Positions 8,272-17,547 of a DNA stretch of 64,000 nt are shown piece by piece. Positions within the stretch are counted from its first letter, which is position 1. Every line of letters starts with the position of its first letter. Position numbers and translations under genes: made by a program. The notes beneath the pieces are model-generated. The model had not been told where the DNA came from. It did not search any database and saw nothing but the letters and a program-made list of their open reading frames with translations. Location of the stretch: the NCBI RefSeq assembly GCF_017309185.1, contig NZ_JAEKJZ010000001.1, positions 2,356,001-2,420,000 on the forward strand, given 5' to 3'. Source of the DNA: Roseibium aggregatum. Lineage in GTDB: Bacteria > Pseudomonadota > Alphaproteobacteria > Rhizobiales > Stappiaceae.

Positions 8272-9048
8272 CTATCCTACCTGAAGCCAAGTGAAATACC
8301 CGTCGAGGAAGATCATGATTGCCTCGACGATGGTGAGGTAAAGAAAATACAATCCCCCTGCGATAACAAAGGGCATCGAGATGAAGTACACCGGGATCTG
8401 CGGCGTCAGCTTGTTGACCAGACCGACCGCCAGATTGATCACGATCGTGTAAACGATGAAGGGACTGCACACCCGCAATGCCAGAACGAAGGTTCGCCCC
8501 ATCTGTTCGGCGAACTGTTCCAGACTGGTGACCGCCGCAATCGGTTGACCGGCCGGAATGGCCTCATAGGAGGCCGCCAGGCCGCGCAGGATTTCCCAGT
8601 GCTGATCAGTGATAAAGACCATCGCGGTCGCGGTAACGGTGAAAATGTTTGCGACCGGCGGCAACGCATCGGTTCCTTCGATCGGCATGCCCGGCATGTT
8701 GGACATGCCGATCGCCATGGACACCAAAGTCGTCAGCGTTTCCAGCGCGGCCAGAAAGGCCCGCCCCAGAAAGCCGATAAACGCGCCGGTCAGGAGTTCC
8801 GAGCCGATGAACCAGGCAACCGTCGCCAGTTTTTCGTCGGGCAAGGCGTCCTGAACCCCGCCGGCAAGCAACGGTGACAGGGCGAGCGACACGGCCAGTG
8901 CCACGAAAAGACGGACCCGGACGGGGATGCGGCTGCTGCCGAAACCCGGAATGACCATCAGGCATGCGCCGATCCGGCAAAACAGCAGAAACACGGCCAG
9001 CAGAAGCGACGCGCTGTAGGTGCTGAACACCAGGCCACCGGAAATCAC
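8272..9048 (-). CDS. fliR: Flagellar export gate protein FliR
   Basis: Inner-membrane subunit of the FliP-FliQ-FliR export gate. The 258-residue product is almost wholly hydrophobic with about six predicted spans, and carries family features such as [17 protein letters not shown] near residue 25 and the central GMSNMPGM segment. It overlaps flhA by 4 nt (ATGA). The order flhA-fliR is common in alphaproteobacteria. Confidence 0.94.
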   Translation of the reverse strand: MISGGLVFSTYSASLLLAVFLLFCRIGACLMVIPGFGSSRIPVRVRLFVALAVSLALSPLLAGGVQDALPDEKLATVAWFIGSELLTGAFIGFLGRAFLAALETLTTLVSMAIGMSNMPGMPIEGTDALPPVANIFTVTATAMVFITDQHWEILRGLAASYEAIPAGQPIAAVTSLEQFAEQMGRTFVLALRVCSPFIVYTIVINLAVGLVNKLTPQIPVYFISMPFVIAGGLYFLYLTIVEAIMIFLDGYFTWLQVG

Positions 9049-11135
9049 GAGACGCTTCCAAGAGCTGCAACATCGACACCACGGGCGATTTCCAGATGCG
9101 ACAGCACCGGCAGATTTGGAAACATGCGCTCCACGATCATACGAACGTAAGGCCGGGCATCGGGTGCGGCGACAACGGCGAAACGGCTGCCTTCCTTCAT
9201 GTGTTTCTTGACCGCGTCGGACATCTGAGACCCGAAATCCTCGACAAGCTGAGGCTCGATATCGAATTCGATGACGTCACCCTTGGCGTCCCGTTTCAGC
9301 GCATTGTGAAACGCCAGATCCCAACGGTTGCCGAGACGAAGCACCTTCAGCGGCCCGCCTTCGGCGAGATCCCCGCAGATCTGCTGGGCAATCCGCATGC
9401 GCACATGTTCCGCGACCTGCTCGGAGCGACGCACATGGGGAACGATTTCCGCGACCGCCTCGAGAATGAGGTTGAGGTTGCGGATCGAAACCCTTTCGGC
9501 AAGCAGCAACTTCAACACGGCCTGCAGACCGGAGAAGGAGGTGTGGGCCGGGCAGATATCTTCGAGCAGCTTCTGGTACTCAGGTTCCAGTCGGTTGAAC
9601 AGCTGGCGCATGTCCTTGTAGGACAAGAGCTGCGGCAGATTGTTCCGGATCACCTCGCTCAAGTGCGTAAGGATCACCGTGATGTTTTCCGCCGGCGCCA
9701 GACCGCTGCGCTTGAGTTCCTCCGCATAGGCGGGCGGAACCCAGTAGGCAGGCATGCCGAAAGCGGGCTCCTTGGTCGGATCGGCCGGAACGGGAAGCGT
9801 TTCGTCGGCCGGAGGTATCACCAGCAGCTCGCCTACCTTCAATTGCTGGGCGGTGATGATCGTGCCGTGGATCTTGATCTGGTAGGATTTCGGATCGAGG
9901 GTCAGGCTGTCGGTCACCCGGATGTCAGGCACCACGAATCCAAACTGCTCGGCGAATTTTCTCCGCATCTTGGCGACCCTGCGCGAAAGTTCGCCATGCT
10001 TGGCAAGCAATCCGGCCGAGAGCTGCTTGCCGATAACAAGCTCGATCTCCGCCGATTTCAGGGTTTCCTTGACGGAGTCCTTTTCCCGTGCCCTTTCCTT
10101 GTCCGCAGCCGCCTTTTTTCTGTCGTCCTCGACCTTCTTCTGCGCGGCAACACGCTTCGGTATCGCATAGCCGATGAAGCCCATAAGACCCGACAGAAGC
10201 AGGAATGGCAGCATGGGCAAACCCGGCATGATCGCGAACACACCCATGAGGATCGCAGCGACGAACAGGGCCCGCGGATAACCGCCCAACTGGCCGAGAA
10301 CGGCCTTGTCGGCCGAGCCGCGCGTTCCGCCCTTCGACACGAGAAGGCCCGCGGCCAGGGAAACCACGAGAGCCGGAATCTGGGACACCAGACCGTCACC
10401 GACGGAAAGTTTTGTGAAAACGTCTGCTGCGTCGGAGACCGACATGTCGTAGCGCGTGACACCGATGACGATGCCGCCGAACACATTCACCGCCGTGATG
10501 ATCAGACCCGCAACCGCGTCCCCGCGAACGAATTTGGACGCACCGTCCATGGCGCCGAAGAACGAACTCTCCTCTTCCAGTTCCTTGCGCCGGCGCTGGG
10601 CTTCCTTGTCGTCGATGAGCCCCGCCGACAGGTCGGCGTCGATGGCCATCTGCTTTCCGGGAATGGCGTCGAGCGTGAACCGGGCGCCGACCTCCGCGAT
10701 ACGGGTGGCGCCCTTGGTGATCACCATGAAGTTCACGATGATCAGGATGGCGAACACGATCAGACCGATCACGAAATCGCCGCTCATGACGAATTGCGAA
10801 AACCCGTTGATGACAAAGCCGGCCGCGTCCGTGCCTTCATAACCGTGGGCCAGAATGACGCGGGTCGTCGCAATATTGAGGGACAGCCGGAGCATTGTCG
10901 CGATCAGCAGGATCGTGGGAAAGGACGAGAAATCAAGCGGCCGCTGAATCCAGAGCGCCACCATCAGGATCAGGACGGACAACGCGATCGACATGGCCAG
11001 TCCCAGGTCGATGAGGAACGTCGGAATTGGCAGGAAAAGAACCGCCAGAATGACGACGATGCCGAGCGCGAACAAGACATCGCGCCGGCTTTCAGGCGTG
11101 TCGCCGGGTATAGAAGAAATGGAGGTGTCCGTCAT
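9045..11135 (-). CDS. flhA: Flagellar export apparatus protein FlhA
   Basis: Largest gate component; its cytoplasmic ring receives chaperone-substrate complexes. The 696-residue product has about eight hydrophobic spans in the first 330 residues, with the signature [19 protein letters not shown] between spans, and a soluble C-domain (about 360-690). The length is typical. It heads a unit with fliR and the coiled-coil gene, and has its own copy of the flagellar dyad 48 nt upstream of the start. Confidence 0.97.
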   Translation of the reverse strand: MTDTSISSIPGDTPESRRDVLFALGIVVILAVLFLPIPTFLIDLGLAMSIALSVLILMVALWIQRPLDFSSFPTILLIATMLRLSLNIATTRVILAHGYEGTDAAGFVINGFSQFVMSGDFVIGLIVFAILIIVNFMVITKGATRIAEVGARFTLDAIPGKQMAIDADLSAGLIDDKEAQRRRKELEEESSFFGAMDGASKFVRGDAVAGLIITAVNVFGGIVIGVTRYDMSVSDAADVFTKLSVGDGLVSQIPALVVSLAAGLLVSKGGTRGSADKAVLGQLGGYPRALFVAAILMGVFAIMPGLPMLPFLLLSGLMGFIGYAIPKRVAAQKKVEDDRKKAAADKERAREKDSVKETLKSAEIELVIGKQLSAGLLAKHGELSRRVAKMRRKFAEQFGFVVPDIRVTDSLTLDPKSYQIKIHGTIITAQQLKVGELLVIPPADETLPVPADPTKEPAFGMPAYWVPPAYAEELKRSGLAPAENITVILTHLSEVIRNNLPQLLSYKDMRQLFNRLEPEYQKLLEDICPAHTSFSGLQAVLKLLLAERVSIRNLNLILEAVAEIVPHVRRSEQVAEHVRMRIAQQICGDLAEGGPLKVLRLGNRWDLAFHNALKRDAKGDVIEFDIEPQLVEDFGSQMSDAVKKHMKEGSRFAVVAAPDARPYVRMIVERMFPNLPVLSHLEIARGVDVAALGSVS

Positions 11136-11183
11136 GCCTTCCCTCTGGAGCTGGTCCGATGGAAGGTAAAATCAGGGGTCAGG

Positions 11184-11196
11184 CTTGCGTGAGGCT
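11184..11196 (-). promoter_or_regulatory. Flagellar dyad motif, flhA unit
   Basis: Plus strand CTTGCGTGAGGCT, a perfect match to CTTGCGYGARGCT. It ends 48 nt upstream of the flhA ATG and lies between flhA and the fliQ stop, which implies that flhA has its own promoter. Confidence 0.65.
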
Positions 11197-11256
11197 TTTA
11201 TGGGGCCGTTCGGTCAGGATTTTTTGGCCGCGACTGAGCAGACCACAAACGGCGGA

Positions 11257-11288
11257 CACCGGCCTGCAGGCTGGAATGCAGGCCGGTG
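11257..11288 (-). terminator. Strong hairpin after fliQ
   Basis: A perfect 12-bp stem (11257-11268 with 11277-11288) and an 8-nt loop, 38 nt after the fliQ stop. There is no clear T-run on the - strand, so it may be a processing or mRNA-stabilising structure and not a classical terminator. Confidence 0.5.
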
Positions 11289-11326
11289 CCGAACTCGCCA
11301 GAGAAGGTGTCGATAGACGGAGACCG

Positions 11327-11593
11327 CTAGAAACCGTTTTCGATCCGGCCGTAGATCAACGCGGTCAGTCCGTAGATCTGGCCACCGATAAAGGGGCCTG
11401 CGATGACGATCATGACGAGAATGGCGACAATTTTTGGAATGAAGGTCAGCGTGATCTCCTGCACCTGGGTCAGGGCTTGCAGCAGGGCGATGCCGATGCC
11501 GACAACCATTGCCGGCACGATCGCTGGCGCAGACCCAACCAGGATCGTCCATATGGCGGACCTCACGAGGTCCAGCGCGTCAACTTCATTCAT
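11327..11593 (-). CDS. fliQ: Flagellar export gate protein FliQ
   Basis: Small gate subunit. The 88-residue product has two hydrophobic hairpin helices (about 15-40 and 52-75) with the family pattern ALTQVQEITLTFIPKI between them. It lies 14 nt after flgD. Length and topology are typical. fliP is not adjacent but at 25-26 kb, and fliR is in the next unit. Confidence 0.93.
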   Translation of the reverse strand: MNEVDALDLVRSAIWTILVGSAPAIVPAMVVGIGIALLQALTQVQEITLTFIPKIVAILVMIVIAGPFIGGQIYGLTALIYGRIENGF

Positions 11594-11607
11594 TTTGCCT
11601 CGTCCGA

Positions 11608-12003
11608 TCAGGTAATCGTCACACCCGCGCCAAGCAGGACGCCGCTGCCGTTATCCAGACCGAGAACCGTGCCGTCGGAGTAAACCTCAACCGACGTGAC
11701 CACGCCCGTCGTTCCGTTCGCGTCCGTTACGGTCCGCCCGATCAGGTCGTCCACCTGACCGAAGGACATGTTCATCAGCATTGATTCCAGCTTGGCATTG
11801 GTCTGGATAGCCTGCTCAACTTGGCTGAAGCTTGCCAGCTGGGACAGCTGCTCGGAAGCATCCATCGGATCGGTGGGATCCTGGTTTTGCATCTGGGCCA
11901 TCATAAGCTGCAGGAACGTGTCGTAGTCCACGGTCAGCTGTTCCTGGGCGGCCGCGGCCGTCGTGGTGGCGGTGGTTGCACTGACACTCTCAACTGTCGT
12001 CAT
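11608..12003 (-). CDS. flgD: Hook capping protein FlgD (short form)
   Basis: Scaffold at the hook tip that permits FlgE polymerisation. The 131-residue product has the conserved FlgD N-region (FLQLMMAQMQNQDPTDPMD, residues about 31-49) and a short C-part (MSFGQVDDLIGRTV) but lacks the large Tudor/FnIII-like C-terminal domains of enterobacterial FlgD. Such short forms are normal in Hyphomicrobiales. It is flanked by flbT and fliQ. Confidence 0.92.
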   Translation of the reverse strand: MTTVESVSATTATTTAAAAQEQLTVDYDTFLQLMMAQMQNQDPTDPMDASEQLSQLASFSQVEQAIQTNAKLESMLMNMSFGQVDDLIGRTVTDANGTTGVVTSVEVYSDGTVLGLDNGSGVLLGAGVTIT

Positions 12004-12014
12004 CTTGCATCTCC

Positions 12015-12485
12015 TTAAATGGCTGCCATCTCGGCACGCGACTGAAACGTCCCGCGCGCCGGGACAGGCGAAATCGACGAATTCGTGTGCGCTTCCCTGC
12101 GATGGTTCTCCTGCATCACCTTCGCCTCGATCGGGTAAAGGCTGCGAACGATCTTCATCGCCTCGAACCAGCGTTCGGTCTTGGCAAGCTCTTCCACCTC
12201 TTCCAGGCGGTTCAAGACCTCTTCCGTGGAAAACGCCGCTTTGACCGAACCAAGCACCAGATGAAACATTTCCTGCGCGGTTGCAGCGGACTGCGGATCG
12301 ATGATCATCGTCTGAAGGATGAAATAGAGCTGCCGCAAAGGTGTCGTCGCGTCCTCCGGCTGAAGGACATGGGCTTCAAGCAGAAACACCGCGTCGTTCA
12401 GAAGTTCGATATTGGTCTTGCGTTCGGCACGGATCACCGCACCGTTGATGTAAAGGCGTTCTCCCGCCTTCAAGCCGATCTTCAT
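12015..12485 (-). CDS. flbT: Flagellin expression regulator FlbT
   Basis: Post-transcriptional regulator of flagellin synthesis. In Caulobacter it acts on the 5' leader of flagellin mRNA; in Brucella it acts positively. The 156-residue product matches from KIGLKAGERLYINGAV at the N-terminus through a helical core (LYFILQTMIIDP, then AQEMFHLVLGSV). It is paired with flaF, 3 nt away. The flagellin gene at 24-25 kb has a leader of about 110-135 nt that could be its target. Confidence 0.95.
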   Translation of the reverse strand: MKIGLKAGERLYINGAVIRAERKTNIELLNDAVFLLEAHVLQPEDATTPLRQLYFILQTMIIDPQSAATAQEMFHLVLGSVKAAFSTEEVLNRLEEVEELAKTERWFEAMKIVRSLYPIEAKVMQENHRREAHTNSSISPVPARGTFQSRAEMAAI

Positions 12486-12488
12486 GTG

Positions 12489-12851
12489 TTATCCGTCCAG
12501 ACTGTCGCGAATGATGGAGTTGATTTGGATGATGTCGGAAAAATCGTCCTGCCTTCTTTGGCGCAGGGCCTCGACCTCCTTCAGTACCCAGATCCCGACG
12601 GAGATCAGGTTGGCTCGCGTTTCTAGAGGCAACTCGTTGGCATCGTCCGCCAGGTGTTCGAGGAAGTAACTCCACAGCCGGCGTGTGTAGAAAAGCGCGT
12701 CCACCGCCTCGGCCGACTTTACCCCCCTCTCCTTCGCGACCGACAGCTTGTCGATGACAATCGACATGGCCTGATGCTCGTTTAACCGCTGATCGCTGCA
12801 AAGATCGTCCATAACCTCGGCGTAAGACAGATTGTACATGGGTCCTCTCAA
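12489..12851 (-). CDS. flaF: Flagellar biosynthesis regulator FlaF
   Basis: Helical partner of FlbT that promotes flagellin synthesis or secretion in alphaproteobacteria. The 120-residue product contains LFYTRRLWSYFLEHLADDANELP in its centre, a hallmark of the family, and ends in the conserved DIIQINSIIRDSL. The pair flaF-flbT lies between flgL and flgD, as in related bacteria. Confidence 0.94.
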   Translation of the reverse strand: MRGPMYNLSYAEVMDDLCSDQRLNEHQAMSIVIDKLSVAKERGVKSAEAVDALFYTRRLWSYFLEHLADDANELPLETRANLISVGIWVLKEVEALRQRRQDDFSDIIQINSIIRDSLDG

Positions 12852-12893
12852 GGTTTTCCGTGTCGATGTCGATAGTTCGTCAACTTAGGCGGG

Positions 12894-13940
12894 TCAGATG
12901 TAGTTCAGAATGGACAGGCCCTGCATGCGGGCCGTCACGGCATAAGTGGTCTCCAGCTGGGTCAAAGCCGTGTTGAGCCGCACCGAGGTCGCCTCCAGAT
13001 CGACATTCTCAAGCGTGTTGATACGCGCGTTCAAAATGTCGGTTTGAACCGACAGGCGGTCACTCGCCAGGGCGACCTGCTCCTGTACGGTTCCAAGCTT
13101 TCCCATCAAGGTGGTGACGCCGCTGATCGCGGATCCGACCTTTTCAATCGCCTTGTTGACGACTGTCTTGTAGGTTTCGCCATCCAGCGCAGAGTTGCCC
13201 AGATCCGACATCATGACGTAGGCTTCAGCCAGTTCCCGGAAAGCCTGCTCATTCGCGCTGACCGAGCTGTTGACGGTCTCGCTGGCCGATATCCGGCTCA
13301 CGACGACGCTGTCGGAGGCATTCGACCAGTTCGCACCCCAGGCGGGATCGCCGAACATCGCATCGAATGCGCCTGTCAGATATGTCTCCATGGCTGCCGG
13401 CGTGATCGTGGCGACGTTGGGGTTATCCTGAGCGAAACCAAATTCCGTCAGAAACGCCGCGTCCGCGGCGATCTTGTTCGCCGAGGTCAAATCGGAATAG
13501 TCGTTGAACGGTACCTGATCGGAATTGATACCGGCGAAAACGTAGTTTCCGTTCAGCTGGGTGTTGAGCCGCGACATCAGCAGTTCGAGATTGCCCGCGG
13601 CATCCGCGGCGGCGATGTCCGCGTTTGAGGGATCTTCGCTCAACGCGACCAGCGTGCTCAGAAACTCCTGCGCGTCGGTCAGGATGTCGTCCATCGCCGC
13701 CTGGCTCACATCCAGGCGGGAGGCCGTCAGGGCATTGGTATCGACAATGCCGTTCAGAAAATTGAACTCCGCCCGGAGATTAACGGCTTCGCCGGTGCTG
13801 CTGCCGAGATCCAGCCCGATATCGTATTTCCGGCCCGAGGACAGTTCCACGCTCAGTTGGTTGACCAGAGACGATTGCTTCATGATCTGGCGGCGCGAGG
13901 CGTCGGATATTGAAAGCGTGGAGATGAATGTGGTTTTCAT
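12894..13940 (-). CDS. flgL: Hook-filament junction protein FlgL
   Basis: Second junction protein (HAP3) between hook and filament. The 348-residue product has the flagellin-like N-terminal helix (ISTLSISDASRRQIMK) and C-terminal helix (LNTALTQLETTYAVTARM) that form the D0/D1 coiled coil, with a variable acidic middle. It starts 5 nt after the flgK stop. It is a secreted type III substrate without a cleavable signal. Confidence 0.92.
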   Translation of the reverse strand: MKTTFISTLSISDASRRQIMKQSSLVNQLSVELSSGRKYDIGLDLGSSTGEAVNLRAEFNFLNGIVDTNALTASRLDVSQAAMDDILTDAQEFLSTLVALSEDPSNADIAAADAAGNLELLMSRLNTQLNGNYVFAGINSDQVPFNDYSDLTSANKIAADAAFLTEFGFAQDNPNVATITPAAMETYLTGAFDAMFGDPAWGANWSNASDSVVVSRISASETVNSSVSANEQAFRELAEAYVMMSDLGNSALDGETYKTVVNKAIEKVGSAISGVTTLMGKLGTVQEQVALASDRLSVQTDILNARINTLENVDLEATSVRLNTALTQLETTYAVTARMQGLSILNYI

Positions 13941-13945
13941 GATGC

Positions 13946-15433
13946 TTACCTCGTCATGTCCAGAAGGTCTTCCAGCATGGAATCGACCGCCGCAATCAGG
14001 CGCGACGCGGCCGAATACGACCGTTCGATTTCAAGCAAAAGCGTCATCTCTTCATCGATGTTGACGCCGGTTTCGTTGCTGAGATTTTCAGCGGTCCGGC
14101 TGAGCAGCACGGACTGAACCTCCACATTGCTGGTCATGGCCTGCCGGCCGGCTTCCAGCCAGCTCACGGACGAGGAAGCAAAGCCGCTCAGGGAATCCGT
14201 CGGATCAAGCTCGACACCGGGATCGAAGGTTCTCTGGGCATCGAACGCCGAAACCAGCTCCTGCAGCCGGTCGGAAAAGGCAGCCGCGCCTGTGGTGTTG
14301 TAGACATAGTCCGGATCCGCCGGATCCGAGATGCCGCCATCCCGCAATCTGTCCAGGTCTCCGCCCTGATCCGGGTCGGCGTTGGCATTGACCTCGATGT
14401 CCGCCGCCAGACCGCTGATCAAGGTGCCGGCGGCAGGAACGGCAGGCGCGCCGGACCAGGTGAACAGACCCGCCTGATCCGGTCCCACAGCAGTCTGGTC
14501 GGCTTCCGCGAAGGCTTCTATGAGGCCGCGCGCGACTTCGTCCAGCTGGTTCTGATAGGTCACGGCAACATCGTCGCGAAGCTGCGCAAGACCGTGCAGA
14601 CGGCCGGAATCGATCGGCATAACCGCACCAGGTCCCGCGACGGCCACGCCGTCCACGACCACCGAGCCGCCAACGGTCGTCGCATCGTAGATAAGTGTCG
14701 CGTCGAAAGTGACGTCGCGCGCCGTTGTCTCGAACAGCGTCACACCGCTGTCGGTATAAACGACGATATCTCCGTCGGCCCGGCTCAGTGTGGTGATACC
14801 GATCTCTTCGGAAAGACTGAGGAGGACCTGATCGCGCGCGTCCTGAGCGTCGGTCACGTCATTTCCCGATTGCGTCCCTTCGACAACGACGGAATTGAGA
14901 TCCTCCAACTGGGTCAGCAGCGAGTTGATGTTGGCGACGGAAGTCGCCATATCGGCATCGGCCGAGGCGCGAACGTCCTGAACGAGCGCCGATCCCGACT
15001 GCAGCGTGTCCGCGACATCCTTGGCGCTTTGCAAAACATCCTGCGCCAGAATGGTGTTGTTCGGATCGGACGCGAAACTTTGCAGCGACAGCTGCAACTT
15101 GCCGAGCACAGCCGCCGGGGAAAGCAGCAGCTCCGTGTCACCGGTTGTTTCCGCGAGCCGCTCAAGCCCGGTCAGCACCGCCTCCTGCGATGTTCCAATC
15201 GACGTATTCTTCAAGAGCGAAGTGTAGAGCGCACTGTCCGTGGTGCGCTCGATCCCGTCGACACGCACGCCCCCCGCCTGACCGGAGCTGGTATAGGTCT
15301 GGCTCAGAAGGACAGACTTCCTGGAATAACCGCTCTCTTGAGCGCCCGAAATATTCCGGGCCACAACGGAGGACTCGGTTTGCCGGGCTGCCAGGGCGGA
15401 TTGCGCCACCTGCAGGGCTACGGACAAACTCAT
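13946..15433 (-). CDS. flgK: Hook-associated protein FlgK
   Basis: First hook-filament junction protein (HAP1). The 495-residue product begins with SLSVALQVAQSALAARQ and an ISGAQESGYSRK rod/hook-type motif (residues about 28-40). It ends with EEMTLLLEIERSYSAASRLI, the typical C-terminal helix. The middle is acidic and Asp/Thr-rich. It is followed closely by flgL and preceded by flgE. Confidence 0.94.
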   Translation of the reverse strand: MSLSVALQVAQSALAARQTESSVVARNISGAQESGYSRKSVLLSQTYTSSGQAGGVRVDGIERTTDSALYTSLLKNTSIGTSQEAVLTGLERLAETTGDTELLLSPAAVLGKLQLSLQSFASDPNNTILAQDVLQSAKDVADTLQSGSALVQDVRASADADMATSVANINSLLTQLEDLNSVVVEGTQSGNDVTDAQDARDQVLLSLSEEIGITTLSRADGDIVVYTDSGVTLFETTARDVTFDATLIYDATTVGGSVVVDGVAVAGPGAVMPIDSGRLHGLAQLRDDVAVTYQNQLDEVARGLIEAFAEADQTAVGPDQAGLFTWSGAPAVPAAGTLISGLAADIEVNANADPDQGGDLDRLRDGGISDPADPDYVYNTTGAAAFSDRLQELVSAFDAQRTFDPGVELDPTDSLSGFASSSVSWLEAGRQAMTSNVEVQSVLLSRTAENLSNETGVNIDEEMTLLLEIERSYSAASRLIAAVDSMLEDLLDMTR

Positions 15434-15487
15434 GACGACACCTTTCGGGTTTGCGGTAAAGCCGCTCTTTCAGTTGATTTTGTTTGA

Positions 15488-15515
15488 GGCCGCCGGACGG
15501 TTGTGAGCGGCGGCC
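15488..15515 (-). other. Intercistronic hairpin between flgE and flgK
   Basis: An 8-bp GC-only stem (15488-15495 with 15508-15515) with a 12-nt loop just after the flgE stop. No T-run follows. It may protect the abundant flgE message or separate the expression levels of flgE and flgK. Confidence 0.4.
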
Positions 15516-15522
15516 CGACGAT

Positions 15523-16800
15523 TCAGCGGACCAGGTTCACCAACTGCTCGAGCAGATCGGACCCGGCTTTGAAAACCTGCGAATTCGCAGTGTAGGTTCG
15601 TTGGGATTCAATCATGGACGTCAGCTCGTCGCCGAGGTCGACGTTTGAACTCTCAAGACCGCCGACTGCAATCGTTCCCATGCCGCTCTGCCCGGCAAGG
15701 TCAACGCGCACGTCGCCGGACTCCTGGGTTGGGCTGAAGACATTGCCCGTTTCCGGCGTAAGCTTGTCCGGGCTGATGACGTTGGCGATCGGGATCTGGT
15801 AAATCGCGGTGCGGGTCCCGTTTTCGTAAACCGCATAGAGCACGCCCAGGTCGTCGAACTCGACGCTTTTCACCGCGCTCGGCGCGTTGCCATCCGTATC
15901 CACGTTGGTCACGGTGAAATCGGCATTCAGATAAGTCGATTGATCGAGATCGATGTCGAAGGTGCCGCCATTGGGAACGGCGACGTTAATCGTCGTCGGG
16001 CTCGCGGCGGTCAGGTCTCCGGTGGTAACGTCAAAGATCAGCGTCGCGGTGTTCAACGGAGCGGAGCTGTATGGAAATCCACCGCCGGCCGCTGCGTCCG
16101 CGGCATCGAAAACAGTGACTTCCCATTCGGAATCAACCGCCGTCTCGGTTGTTTTGGTGTAGTAAACGTCAAGCTGGACCTCGTTGCCGAGATTGTCGAA
16201 AACGATCATTGAGGTCTTGTGGGAGAATGTTGAGCCAGCCACGTTGTTTGACGGTCTCGAGCCTGCCGGAACGATCGCTTCGTCCTCACTCACGTTGACC
16301 CGCAAATAGGCGCTGCTTGTCGGCGTCGCTTCCAGCTGGTTCTGGGTCGTGTTGATCGGCTCAAGCCCGCCCAGGCCGTTGGCGATGACCGTCGGCGCAG
16401 TCCCGGCATTGATCGGATAGCCCTGCAGGTAATATCCGGCGGTATTCACCAGATACCCCTCTCCATCGGGAACGAAATGCCCTGCGCGCGTCAGATAATT
16501 TGCCCCGGCCTCGTCGGCAACGACGAAGAAGCCGTTCCCTTCAATCGCAAGGTTGGTGCTCGACGTCGTGTAGCTGATAGTGCCCGCTTTGGAGACCTCA
16601 TATTCCGTATTGGCCTGGACACCGCCGGAGTTGAAGGACCCCGTTCCCTGCTGAGAAATCACGAGGGACGAAAAATGCGTCTCGGCCCGCTTGTAGCCAG
16701 TCGTGCTGGAGTTCGCGATGTTTTCCGCTACGGTACCAAGTTTGCTTGACTGCGCATTCATGCCGGACACGCCAGTCCGCATAACTCCAAAAAGCCCCAT
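15523..16800 (-). CDS. flgE: Flagellar hook protein FlgE
   Basis: Structural subunit of the hook. The 425-residue product has the N-terminal rod/hook motif (SSKLGTVAENIANSSTTGYK, about 18-37), a flagellar basal-body domain, a central beta-rich region, and the C-terminal motif ESSNVDLGDELTSMIESQRT. It has its own flagellar dyad 49 nt upstream and lies first in the flgE-flgK-flgL-flaF-flbT-flgD-fliQ unit. Confidence 0.95.
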   Translation of the reverse strand: MGLFGVMRTGVSGMNAQSSKLGTVAENIANSSTTGYKRAETHFSSLVISQQGTGSFNSGGVQANTEYEVSKAGTISYTTSSTNLAIEGNGFFVVADEAGANYLTRAGHFVPDGEGYLVNTAGYYLQGYPINAGTAPTVIANGLGGLEPINTTQNQLEATPTSSAYLRVNVSEDEAIVPAGSRPSNNVAGSTFSHKTSMIVFDNLGNEVQLDVYYTKTTETAVDSEWEVTVFDAADAAAGGGFPYSSAPLNTATLIFDVTTGDLTAASPTTINVAVPNGGTFDIDLDQSTYLNADFTVTNVDTDGNAPSAVKSVEFDDLGVLYAVYENGTRTAIYQIPIANVISPDKLTPETGNVFSPTQESGDVRVDLAGQSGMGTIAVGGLESSNVDLGDELTSMIESQRTYTANSQVFKAGSDLLEQLVNLVR

Positions 16801-16849
16801 GACAGGTCTCCTATGTCCAAATCAACAGACCATAGTCAAACCGATCTAT

Positions 16850-16862
16850 CTTGCGTGAAGCT
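16850..16862 (-). promoter_or_regulatory. Flagellar dyad motif, flgE unit
   Basis: Plus strand CTTGCGTGAAGCT, a perfect consensus match ending 49 nt before the flgE ATG. The surrounding sequence (16863-16925) is very AT-rich compared with the rest of the window. Confidence 0.65.
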
Positions 16863-16926
16863 GTTCTGGATAATATTTCTTCTTTACATTCAGATACTTA
16901 ATTATTTTAAATTTTAACTATTCAAG

Positions 16927-16952
16927 AAAAAAGCGCCTTTGAAAGACGCTTT
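16927..16952 (-). terminator. Intrinsic terminator of the fliF-motB unit
   Basis: On the - strand a 6-bp plus 4-bp stem (arms 16930-16940 and 16942-16952, one C-A mismatch) is followed by TTTTTT (plus-strand A-run 16927-16932). It sits 13 nt after the transglycosylase stop, directly upstream of the flgE promoter region. Confidence 0.75.
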
Positions 16953-16965
16953 GGAAACGTTTTTC

Positions 16966-17547
16966 TCAGGCGCTACAGAATTTCTTCGATTTTTTAGTCC
17001 AGTTGCCGAAGCCGGATGCGATCATGTTCCTGATCACCGTGCAGACATACCGCTTTTGGGCGGGATTATTGTTGGGGCCGGCGTGATAGCGTGCAACCGC
17101 CATGGTCCAGGATCCCTGGCTTTTGCGGAGGTCCTTTAGAAAGCGGGCTGCGTATTGCACGTTTGCGCGGGGCTCGAGCATCTGCGAGACCGACCTGAAT
17201 TGGCTACCGTGGTAATAGTGATTGATCTGCATGCAACCCACATCGATCAGCTTCTTGCCATGTTGACGCGCCTTGGCGATATCCTGCTGGGCGGCCGACC
17301 GGCTCGGCGGAAACACCGACTTTCCCTCAATGTTCAGGGCGTAGGGATAAAGCGAGTTCCGGCGTCCAGTCTCGGTAAGACCGACAGCATAAAGAACGCC
17401 GAGAGGCACACGGTATTTCTGGGCGGCAGAGATCATTTCCCGTTCGCAGACATTCTGCACCTCGGCCTGCGCCCGGACACCGCCGCTCAGGGTGGCGAAA
17501 CTACAGATAGATGCCATCAGAAAGGCTGACGCCAGTGCTTTCTTCAT
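16966..17547 (-). CDS. Periplasmic lytic transglycosylase-like protein
   Basis: Probably opens the peptidoglycan for rod assembly, the job done by the FlgJ C-domain in gamma-proteobacteria. The 193-residue product has a signal peptide (MKKALASAFLMASICSFATL) and an SLT fold: GLTETGRR holds the likely catalytic Glu (about residue 54), followed by VGCMQINHYYHG and ARYHAGPNN. The ATG at 17547 follows AAGGAAAAGG; a longer frame to 17661 would place the signal peptide internally. It overlaps the end of fliK by 47 nt in another frame. Confidence 0.88.
   Translation of the reverse strand: MKKALASAFLMASICSFATLSGGVRAQAEVQNVCEREMISAAQKYRVPLGVLYAVGLTETGRRNSLYPYALNIEGKSVFPPSRSAAQQDIAKARQHGKKLIDVGCMQINHYYHGSQFRSVSQMLEPRANVQYAARFLKDLRKSQGSWTMAVARYHAGPNNNPAQKRYVCTVIRNMIASGFGNWTKKSKKFCSA

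Noticed and set aside
9096..11192. 698-codon + strand frame opposite flhA
   Set aside because: Exact mirror of flhA, His/Arg/Asp-rich low-quality protein, no ribosome site or motif.
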